Below, in pieces: positions 35,901 through 45,000 of a DNA stretch of 64,000 bases. Each line of letters begins with the position of its first letter. The first letter of the stretch is position 1. The notes under the pieces are model-generated. The model had not been told where the DNA came from. It saw only the letters and a list, made by a program, of their open reading frames with translations, and did not search any database. The position numbers and the translations under genes were made by a program. Source of the DNA: Mycobacterium paraense (GTDB lineage Bacteria > Actinomycetota > Actinomycetes > Mycobacteriales > Mycobacteriaceae); contig NZ_LQPM01000044.1 in assembly GCF_002101815.1 (NCBI RefSeq), positions 24,755-88,754 of the forward strand. The letters are read 5' to 3'.

Positions 35901-38900
35901 GTCTGAGGTGGGTGCCGACGTGATAGCCGAGATGACCGCGGCGGTCGCAACGTTGCGCGAAACCGTCGACCATTTGCAAGAGCTGTTGGAGGGTCTCGTG
36001 TCGAGGGCCGCGGTGACCGCACCGCCCCCCGCACCGCCGTTCGTCCCCAACGGGAAACCGGCTCTACCCACACCACCGGCGGCCCCGGCCGGTCATAACG
36101 GCGCCGCGCCCAGTCATAACGGCGCGGCGCACGCCGTGGTTGCGCCGGTGGCCGTTTCGCCCGCCGGCAGCGAGTTGGTGACCCAGACGCTGGAGGTGGT
36201 CGCGGACAAGACCGGCTACCCGGTGGAGATGCTGGACCTGTCGATGGCGCTGGAGGCCGACCTGGGGATCGATTCGATCAAGCGGGTGGAGATTCTTTCC
36301 GCGGTGCAGCAGCGGATCCCGAGCCTGCCCGAGGTGGAGACCTCGACGATGGCGGCCCTGGGCACGCTGCGGGAGATCACCGATTACCTGCAGAGCCTGA
36401 CCGGCACCGCGGCGCACAACGGCACCGCGCCGGCCCATAACGGGACCGCGGCGCCGGTCGTGACGGCGGCTCCGGTCAAGGCGCCTGCGCCGGTGGCGGT
36501 TTCGGCCGCCGGCGGTGAGTTGGTGACCCAGATGCTGGAGGTGGTCGCCGAGAAGACCGGCTACCCGGTGGAGATGCTGGACCTGTCGATGGCGCTGGAG
36601 GCCGACCTGGGGATCGATTCGATCAAGCGGGTGGAGATTCTTTCCGCGGTGCAGCAGCGGATCCCGAGCCTGCCCGAGGTGGAGACCTCGACGATGGCGG
36701 CCCTGGGCACGCTGCGGGAGATCACCGATTACCTGCATAGCCTCGCCGGCCCCCCGGCCGAGGTAGGTGATCGCCTCCCTTTTGACCTGGCCGGAGCTGG
36801 GATCGCGCGCTATGCGGTGCGTGCGATCCCCGCTCCGGCTAGTGGGATGGGGATGCCGGGTCTCTACACCGCCACCACGGTGGAGATCGTCGCAACGCAC
36901 GACGACCAGCGCGCCACGGCCGACGCCCTCGCGGCAATCCTGCGCGCGCACGGCATCAACGCCACGATCACGTCCGAGCCGAGCGCAACCGCCCAGGCGG
37001 TGATCCACCTCGGCGGCCTGCACCGTACCGCCGGCCGCGAGGATGCGCTGGCCGCCAACCGGACCGCCTTCGCCCACGCGCAGCGCGTCGCCGCGACATT
37101 CGCCGAACACGGCGGTGTCTTCGTCACCGTTCAGGACACCGGCGGCACTTTCGGCCTGCTCACCGACCCCGGGCCGCGCGCCTGGGCCGGCGGCGTCGCC
37201 GCACTCGCCAAGACCGCCGCGCAGGAGTGGCCCCGCGCGCAGGTCAAAGCGATCGACATCGAGGTCGACCGGCAGTCGCCGCGCACCGTCGCCGAGCACC
37301 TCGCTCACGAGATATTGGCGGGCGGAGCCGAATTGGAAGTCGGCCTGGGTAGCGCGCACGGCCGGATCACGGTCGTCGCGGACGCGAGGCAGGTGACCAC
37401 CCACACGCGCCGCGTCGACCGCGGCGACGTCATCGTCGTGTCGGGCGGGGGCCGCGGCGTCACCGCCGCGTCGGTGATCGCCCTCGCGGAAGAGACGCAG
37501 GCGAGCTTCGTCCTGCTCGGGCGCACCGAACTGTCCGACGAACCTCCCGAGGCCCGCGGCCTGACCACCGACGCCGAGCTCAAGCGCGCCCTCCTCGCCG
37601 GCGCCGCGGCACAAGGGCAGAAGCCCACACCCAAACAGCTGGAGCAGCAGGTGCAGCGGGTCCTCGCCGATCGCGAGGTGCGCGCGACGCTCGCCGCCCT
37701 GGCCGCCGCCGGCTCGCGGGCCCGCTACGCCGCCACCGACGTCCGCGACGCGGCCGCGCTGCACGCCCTACTCGACAGCGTGCGAACCGAATTCGGGCCC
37801 ATCACCGGACTGGTGCACGGCGCCGGCGTGCTGGCCGATGCGCCCCTGCACAAGAAGACCCTGGATGGATTCGACCGCGTCTTCGCGACCAAGGTGGGCG
37901 GTCTCGGCGCGCTGCTGGACGCGACGGCCGCCGATCCGCTCAAGGTCATCTGCCTGTTCTCGTCGGTGGCCGCGCGCAGCGGCAACGTCGGCCAAAGCGA
38001 CTACGCCATGGCCAACGAGGTCCTCAACAAGGTGGCCCTGGCCGAGCAGGCCCGCCGCGGCCCGGCCTGCCTGGTGCGGGCCCTGGGCTGGGGGCCGTGG
38101 GAATCCGGGATGGTCACGCCGGGCCTGAAGGCGATGTTCGAGTCGCGGGGCATCTCGCTGATCCCGCTCGCGCGGGGTGCGAAGGCGTTCGTCTCCGACG
38201 TGCTGGACGCCGGACCCCCGACTCCCGAGGTCACCCTCGGCGACGGCGTATTGGCCGGGCTGCCAACCCATCCGGTGCACGCCGAGGGCCGCCTCGCCCG
38301 CGTCGTGGCGCACGCGACCCGCCAGGATTACCTGCTCGATCACCGCGTCCAGGGCAAGGTCGTGCTGCCCATCGTGCAGGTGCTGGAGTGGTTCGTGCGG
38401 ATGGCCGAATCCTGCCGGCCCGGACACCGCGTGGATCGGGTCGTCGACCTCAAGGTGCTTCGCGGCGTCACGCTGCCGGACTTCGAACAACAGGGCGACG
38501 CGCTGCTGGTGCGCTGCGCGGGGGCCGACGGGCATCCGCATCGGCTGGCGTGCACGTTGTCCGACCCCTCGGGATCGACGATCTACTACTCCGCGACCAT
38601 CGAAATGGGTTGGGCCGCAACGGTTGCGCCCGCCGCCCCGACGGCGCCGTCCGGCGGGCGCCGGCTGGACCGCGACGCCTGCTACCACGGTGACGCGCTC
38701 TTCCACGGCCCGGCGTTCCAGGTCCTCGAGGGCGTGGACTGCGCGGCGACGACCGCGACGGCGGCCCTGCACGGCCTGACGACGGCGGGCTGGCGCGGCG
38801 ACGGCTGGGCGACGGATCCGGCGGCGCTCGACGGCTGCCTGCAGGCGGCTTTGGTGTGGGCCTTCGAACGGCTCGGCCGCACCGTGTTGCCGCTGGGGGT

Positions 38901-39072
38901 GGGCGAGGTCGTGCGGCATCGATCCGGCGCCCTGGGCGACGGATTGCGGTGCGTGCTCACCAACGGCGATGCCACGAGCAACCGGGCCGTTTGCGACCTG
39001 GACCTGGTGGACGCCGACAACCGCGTGGTCGCCAGCTTCAAGCGACTCGAGTTGTACCCCTATGGCGTTTGA
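32911..39072 (+). CDS. pfaA: PUFA-type synthase subunit, KS-AT-ACP-ACP-KR-DH (Pfa2, PfaA-like)
   Basis: A 2053-residue iterative multidomain synthase. The ketosynthase (about 1-455) has catalytic Cys207 in DAACASS, His342 in EAHGTGT and His383 in VGHTKGAAG. The acyltransferase (about 570-890) has LFPGQGSQYVGMG and Ser674 in GGHSFGE. A Pro/Ala linker leads to two ACPs with phosphopantetheine serines 1122 and 1237, both in DLGIDSIKRVEIL. The ketoreductase (about 1450-1770) has SGGGRGVTAASV and Tyr1698 in SDYAMANE. A hot-dog PS-DH (about 1790-2050) has His1811 in LLDHRVQGKVVLP. This is PfaA architecture. GTG 32911 follows AAGGAG. It overlaps pfa3 by 11 bp. Malonyl-CoA extension is inferred from the AT type. 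Confidence 0.92.
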   Translation: MVSKHPPVAVVGVSALFPGSPEAERFWRNIVGGVDLFSDIPASHWSVEDYYDPTPGAQDKVYARRGGFLPDIDFSPMDFGIPPNVLPATDTAQLLGLRVAQQVLEDMAGGDFSHIDRERVSVVLGASGGTEMTNYMGGSLHRPVWERGLRAAGLSERDVAAFSESVASGYTPWQENTFPGLLGNVIAGRIANRFDLGGTNCVIDAACASSLAALEVGLHELYLGEADMVIAGGVDAFNDILMFMCFAKVTALSPTGDCRPFSDQSDGTMLGEGLAMLALKRLDDAERDGDRIYAVIRGIGTSSDGRAKSIYAPSPAGQAKALRRAYAAAGYGPETVGLVEAHGTGTKAGDVAEFTALREVFDSSGRADRQWCALGSVKSQVGHTKGAAGACGLFKTVLALHHKTLPPTIKVDQPNPALDIEQSPFYLPTRAKPWVAANGVPRRASVSSFGFGGTNFHVTVEEYTGTGKRAWRYRSWDSELIVLGAPSAAALSEQAARLAASLVDTDDMLGYIARSTQSAYDAAQPHRLAVVADGVADLRTKLDDVAATLKAPDLAVSFSSPRGYHYSAQQPGPVALLFPGQGSQYVGMGADLPQLYEPALAPWEVASAQLLNADRDLHQVVWPRSAFTDDERARQAAELTRTEWAQPGIGAHSLSLLSVIRALGIAPVAVGGHSFGEVSALCAAGVFSEEVALLIARARGALMAEAATHSDGAMCAVAAPLEWVRKLIAESGLAVSIANHNAPDQFVLSGDSAAIDVAAQRFNEAGINARRLDVATAFHSDIVSPAAAPFASFLSDVPFRAPEVPVYANATARPYASDAAEMRTTLANQIAQPVRFAEQIQAMWQAGARTFVEVGPGSVLTNLVGKCLADQEHVAVALDAKHTNGIRALWNGLAQLAAAGVPMNFERLWADYRPGDDPRTRQRPKLTLKINGSNYGRPTASDRPESEPTLAPAEPITPAAHVPAPAPLPVAPAALNGNGAHGGTPVTAVPPATTPAASEVGADVIAEMTAAVATLRETVDHLQELLEGLVSRAAVTAPPPAPPFVPNGKPALPTPPAAPAGHNGAAPSHNGAAHAVVAPVAVSPAGSELVTQTLEVVADKTGYPVEMLDLSMALEADLGIDSIKRVEILSAVQQRIPSLPEVETSTMAALGTLREITDYLQSLTGTAAHNGTAPAHNGTAAPVVTAAPVKAPAPVAVSAAGGELVTQMLEVVAEKTGYPVEMLDLSMALEADLGIDSIKRVEILSAVQQRIPSLPEVETSTMAALGTLREITDYLHSLAGPPAEVGDRLPFDLAGAGIARYAVRAIPAPASGMGMPGLYTATTVEIVATHDDQRATADALAAILRAHGINATITSEPSATAQAVIHLGGLHRTAGREDALAANRTAFAHAQRVAATFAEHGGVFVTVQDTGGTFGLLTDPGPRAWAGGVAALAKTAAQEWPRAQVKAIDIEVDRQSPRTVAEHLAHEILAGGAELEVGLGSAHGRITVVADARQVTTHTRRVDRGDVIVVSGGGRGVTAASVIALAEETQASFVLLGRTELSDEPPEARGLTTDAELKRALLAGAAAQGQKPTPKQLEQQVQRVLADREVRATLAALAAAGSRARYAATDVRDAAALHALLDSVRTEFGPITGLVHGAGVLADAPLHKKTLDGFDRVFATKVGGLGALLDATAADPLKVICLFSSVAARSGNVGQSDYAMANEVLNKVALAEQARRGPACLVRALGWGPWESGMVTPGLKAMFESRGISLIPLARGAKAFVSDVLDAGPPTPEVTLGDGVLAGLPTHPVHAEGRLARVVAHATRQDYLLDHRVQGKVVLPIVQVLEWFVRMAESCRPGHRVDRVVDLKVLRGVTLPDFEQQGDALLVRCAGADGHPHRLACTLSDPSGSTIYYSATIEMGWAATVAPAAPTAPSGGRRLDRDACYHGDALFHGPAFQVLEGVDCAATTATAALHGLTTAGWRGDGWATDPAALDGCLQAALVWAFERLGRTVLPLGVGEVVRHRSGALGDGLRCVLTNGDATSNRAVCDLDLVDADNRVVASFKRLELYPYGV
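36208..36737 (+). repeat. Duplicated ACP module with 185-bp perfectly identical copies
   Basis: The bases at 36208-36392 recur without change at 36553-36737, an exact 345-bp offset. Each copy encodes the core of one acyl carrier protein, from KTGYPVEMLDL to the ITDYL helix. Flanking linkers differ. Such identity points to recent duplication or gene conversion. Confidence 0.93.
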
Positions 39073-42000
39073 GCCCATCGCGATCGTGGGCCAGGGCTGC
39101 GTCCTGCCCGGCGGCCTGAGCCCCGGCGAGTTGTGGCAGACCGTGCACCACGGCCGAGACGTGCTCGGCTCACCGCAACCCGGCTACTGGGGCGTGTCGG
39201 CGGCGCACGTCATCCGCGACGAGGCGAACGACGCGTTGCCCGACCACGCCTGGTCGGACCGCGGCGGATACGTGCGGGGCTTCGGCGAGATCTTCGACCC
39301 CGGCCGCTTTCTGCTGAGCGCCGATCAGTTCCGGGGCCTCGATCCGCTGTGCCTGTGGGCCCTCGAGGCAGCCCGCCAGGCGCTCGAGAGCGCCGGCTGG
39401 CGCCCCGGTGAAGTCCCCGGTGCGGCCGGGGTGGTGCTCGGCAACCTGAGCTACCCGACGACATCGATGACCGACGTGGCCGAAAGCGTCTGGCGCGGTT
39501 CGCAAGACGGATTCGATTGGCGCAACCGTTTCATGTCCGGGCTGCCGGCGCATATCGTGGCCGACGCGCTGGGGTTGACCGCAGGTGCCACCGCACTGGA
39601 CGCCGCGTGCGCCTCCTCGCTGTACGCGATCAAGCTGGCGTGCGACCGGCTCCACGACGGCAGCGCGGACGTGATGGTGGCCGGGGGAGTGAACGGCGCC
39701 AGCGACCTCCTGCTGCACGTCGGTTTCACTGCGCTACAGGCCTTGAGCCGCAGCGGACAGTCGCGACCCTTCCACCGCGGCGCGGACGGATTGGTGCCCG
39801 CCGAGGGTGCGGCGATTTTGGTGCTCAGGAGGCTCGAAGACGCCGTCGCCGACGGCGACGGGATCCTGGGCGTGATCCGCGCGGTCGGCCTCAGCAACGA
39901 CGGCCGCGGGCAGGGCCTGCTGGTGCCGTCGCAGGAGGGGCAGGAGCGGGCGATGCGGCTCGCTTACGAGATGGCCGAGCTGGAGCCGCAGGACATCTCA
40001 CTCATCGAGTGCCATGCCACCGGAACGTCGCGCGGCGACCTGACCGAGCTGATGAGCATGGCGCGCATCTTCGACGGGATGGCGGACATACCCATCGGGT
40101 CGCTGAAATCCAACCTGGGCCACTCGATCACGGCATCCGGCGCCGCGGGAGCCATCAAGGTGCTCGCGGCGATGCGCGCCGGCATCCGCCCCCCGACGCT
40201 GCACGCCGACGATCCGTTGCCGTTCCTCGCCGACTCGCCGTTCCGCCTGCTCCACGAGGCCGAACCCTGGGCGTGCGCCGGTCCGCGCCGCGCCGCGATC
40301 AACAACTTCGGGTTCGGCGGCAACAACGCTCACCTGATCCTCGAGGAGTGGATCGAGCCCGCCGCCGAGCAGCACACGCCGCCCAAATTCCCGCCCACCG
40401 GGCGCATCGCCGGGGGCGACGTCGCGATCGTGGGGGTCAGCCTGCTCGTGGGTGACGACGACACCGCCTCGGTGGCAAAGCATCTGACGAGCTGCGAACC
40501 GATCCCGGGCCGCGACGCCGACGGCACCCGCCGGGCGCGGATGACCGAGATCTGCCTCGACGTCACGCAAACACGCTTTCCGCCAACCGATCTCAAACAG
40601 ACCTTGCCCCAGCAGCTGGCCCTGCTGGGGGCGGCCGTCAACATCGAAACGGTGATCGGCGCCCTGCCGCCGGACAGGACGAGCGTCATCGTCGGAATGG
40701 GCTGCGACACCGAGATCACCCGGCTGGGTCTGCGGTGGCGGTTGGCCGACGACATCGATGACCCCGTCCGACTGGCGGCGGCGCGCGACGCGGTCGCGCC
40801 GCCGTGGACGGCCGCCGGCGTGGTCGGCGCCATGCCGAACATCGTCGCCAACCGGCTGAACCGGCAATTCGACCTGCGGGGGCCAAGTTTCACGGTGTCC
40901 AGGGAAGAGCTGTCCGGCACCACCGCGCTGGAGCTGGCCGCCCGCCAATTGCGGCGACGCGAGGTCGACGCCGCCGTGGTCGGTGCGGTGGATCTGTGCT
41001 GCGAACCGGTACACGAGGCGTCGGCGCGCGCGTTGCTCGGACCGGGCGAGCAGATACCCGGCGACGCCGCCGTCGTCGTCGTGCTCAAGCGCGCCGCCGA
41101 CGCGCGCCGTGACGGCGACACGATTCTGGCGACCCTGCCGGCGGATGCGGAGCCGCGGGGGGAGTGCCTGCACCTCGGCACCGCACCCGGCGCGTTGAAC
41201 CTCACGCCGCTGCTCGGCCACGCCCACGCCGCATCCGGACTGCTGCACGTCGCAGTCGGCGCGCTGTACGGCTTCTTCGGCATCGCCCCCGACGGCGCGC
41301 CGTGGGCGGCCGAAAAGCGTTCCGTCGTCGTCTCGCTCGCCGCGCTCGGTGGCCAGCAACAGCAGATCGTCCTGGCGCCCGCGGCGGCGGCCCGCCGCGA
41401 CACCGGTGCGCTCGACGCCGCGCTGCGCCCCGGGCCTCGCACGGGGAAACCCGCACGCTTGCACTTTCCGGCTCACCCGCCCGCCGTTCGGCTGCCGATT
41501 CGCGCTCCGGCTGCGGCCACCAACGGCGACACCCCTCGACTGGAGCAGCCCATGACGACCCACCTGCCCGTTCCGCCGGCCCTGCCGAAAACCACCGACG
41601 CGTTGGCGCGCGTTCCGCTGGGTGCAGACCTGCTCGGCCAGGCGCCGCCGGAGCCGCTGACGATCGGCCGCGCGCTCGAGGTCCGCAACGGTAACGGCTC
41701 CGCCGCCGCGCACGCTGCGCAACCGCCGAACGGTCTGAAAGCGCAGCGCCGCAACGACGTTGACTATCTCCTGGGCGGGGGCGCCTACCGGGCGACCCAG
41801 CCCGCCCGGCCGGCCGGCAAGCAGCTGCCCATCCCGACGGTCAAGCGCACGCCGGTCGGCCTCGCGCTGGATAAGGACGGCCTGCGCGTGCACGCCTCGG
41901 GCAGGATCTCCGACATCTACGGCCCGGCGTTCGCGGTGCAAGACGACTACGCGCGGCAGGTGCGGATGCCCGAACCTCCGCTGTTGCTGGCGGATCGCCT

Positions 42001-45000
42001 GCTGGGCATCGACGCCGAGCCGGGCCGCAGCGGCACCGGAACCCTGTGGACCGAAACCGATGTCACCGCCGACGCGTGGTGGCTGCATCAGGGCCGGATG
42101 CCGGCCGGAATCATGATCGAGGCGGGCCAGGCCGACCTCATGCTCATCTCCTGGATGGGCGCCGACTTCGCGAACAAGGGCGAACGGGTCTATCGCCTGC
42201 TGGGCTGCGAGGTGACCTACCTGGGCGGCCTGCCCGAGATCGGCGACACCCTGCGCTTCGACATCCATGTCGACGGCCACGCCAGCCAGGGCGACATCCG
42301 CATGTTCTTCTTCCACTACGACTGCACGATCGGCGGCGCCGAGCGGATGTCGATGCGCAACGGCCAGGCCGGGTTCTTCTCCGACGAGGAGCTGGCGGCG
42401 TCCGGCGGGATCCTCTGGCGCCCCGAGGATGAGACCGTCAGCGGGCCAATGGAATCGACGCGGGCGCGAACGTCGCGCACCGCACTGCGGCGCGCCGATC
42501 TCGAGGCGATGGCGGCCGGCGACATCTGGCACACGTTCGGCGACGGCTTCGAGCGCGCCGCCAGCCACACCCGCACGCCGAGCATCGCGGGCGGCGACAT
42601 GCTGTTCGTCGACGAGGTGACCCACCTCGATTTCGCCGGCGGCCCGTGGGGCAGGGGTTATCTGCGCGCGGTTGCGCACGTGAACCCCGACACGTGGTTC
42701 TTTCACGGTCATTTCAAGAACGACCCCTGCATGCCGGGCACGCTCATGTACGAGGCGACCATGCAGACGATGGCCATCTACATGACCGGCCTCGGCATGA
42801 CCCTGGATTGCGATGGGTGGCGTTTTGAACCCGTGCCGTTCGAGACCTACAAGCTGGTGTGCCGCGGTCAGGTGACGCCGCAGTCACGCGAGCTGGTCTA
42901 CGAGGTGTTCGTGCGGGAGGTCATCGCCGGACCGGAACCCACCGTGTTCGCGGACTTGTTGTGCACGGTCGACGGGCTGCCGGCCTTCCACTGCCGCCGG
43001 ATGGGACTGCGGCTTTCCCCCGGCTGCCCGATGGACATGGGTGTCAAAGAGCTGGACGGGTACGCCGAATCCAAGCCCGTCGCCGAGGGGCACGGGGTCA
43101 AGTTCGACTACACGGCCATGCTCGCCTGCGCCATCGCCAAGCCCTCGCTGGCGCTCGGCCCCCTCTACGAGAAGTTCGACACGGACCGCAGGGTGGCCAG
43201 GCTGCCGGGCCCGCCCTACCACTTCATGTCCCGGGTGACCGAGGTGGTGGGCGAGCTCGGCGTGGCCAAGCCCGGCGCGCACGTGGTCGCCGAGTACGAC
43301 GTTCCCAGCGACGCCTGGTATTTCGCCGAGAACAAGGGCTCCAACCGGAAACAGACGATGCCCAACGCGGTCCTCATGGAGATCGCGCTGCAGCCCTGCG
43401 GCTGGCTGGGCGCCTACGCCGGTTGCCCACTGGACTTCGACGTCGACCTGTTCTTCCGCAACCTCGACGGAACGGGGACGCAGCACCGGGAGATCACCCC
43501 GTCGACCGGAACGTTGCGAATCAAGGCCGTGCTGAAGAGCGTCGCGCAGGCCGGCGGAACCATCATCGTCAGCTTCGACGGCGAGATCGCCGCGGACGAC
43601 GGGATCGTCTACACGTTCGACACGGTGTTCGGATATTTCCGGCTCGAAGCGTTGCAGCAGCAAGTGGGGCTCCCGGTCAGCGCGGAGCAGCGCGCCCAGT
43701 TGGAGCTCGGCTGCGACGCTCCGATCGTGGACCTGGGCACCCGGCCGGACAAGTTCTTTGGTCCGGGCGCCCGGCTGGCCGACCCGATGCTGCTGATGAT
43801 CGACCGGGTCACGGGCCGGTGGCCCACCGCCGGCAGCGCCGGCCTGGGCCGGTGGCGCGCCGTCAAGGACATCAACCCCGCCGAGTGGTACTTCAAGGCG
43901 CACTTCTACCGCGATCCGGTGCAGCCCGGATCGCTGGGCATCGAAATGCTGCTGCAGCTCCTGCAATTCGCGATGCTCGATCTCGGGTTCGGTGAAGAGG
44001 CCGGGCCATCGGCGCGCTTCGAGCCGGTCGCGCTCGAGCACGCGATCACCTGGCGGTATCGCGGCCAGATCGTGCCCACCAACAAGCGCATCACCGGGGA
44101 GGTGGAGATCACCCGCATCGCGCGCGAGGCCGGCGGCACGCTGGCCGTGGCCGATGCCTCGCTGTGGTGCGACGGGATACGGATCTACAGCGCGAGCGAC
44201 CTCGGCATGCGCATCACGCGCGCCGCGCCGACGCCGATTCAGCCCGCGGCGACCACGGTGGAGACCACCATCGATCCCGCCCGCGACACCTGGGTCGCCG
44301 ATCACTGCCCGACGTACGTCATCCCCTCGCTGCCGATGATGTCGGTGCTGGACCTGTTCGCGCAGGCGGGCGGCCAGGCGGCCGGCGGGGCCAAGGTGGC
44401 GGCTGCCATTACCGACCTGCAGCTGGTTCGCTGGGTCGTCGTCGATTCGCCGACGCGGGTGCGGGTGGTGGTCGAACCCGTTGCGCCGGGCCGCTTTACG
44501 GGCTGCCTTCAGGTGTGGCGCGACGCGCCCCGTGCCGAGCTGTCGCGCTGGGAGACGCACGCGCAGGCCGTGATCGCCACCGCGGACCGCTACGCGGGCG
44601 AGCCGCCAACCCCTGCGCCCTTGCGCGACGCGATCCCGTACGCCGATCCCTACGACGGCACGGTGTTCCACGGACCCGCGTTCGCCACCCTGATGGACGG
44701 CGCCCGGATAGGCCGCAACGGCTCCTCCGGGACGCTCGCGGTCGAACGGTGCAAGGTTCCGGTGGGTCGGCAGCATCCGGGGCTGCTCGACGGCGCGTTT
44801 CACGTCGTTCCCCACACCGCGATGAGCGTATGGACCACCGACCACGCGGCTGTCGCGTCGTACGCGGACGCGGCGGATCGGCTGGTCGGCTTTCCGCGCC
44901 GGGTGATCTGGGCGCGGTTCTACAGCGACCCGCCCACGGAAGGGACGGTGGACGTCGAAGCCCGGTTCGTCGGGTTCGACGACGACACCGACGCCGGGGC

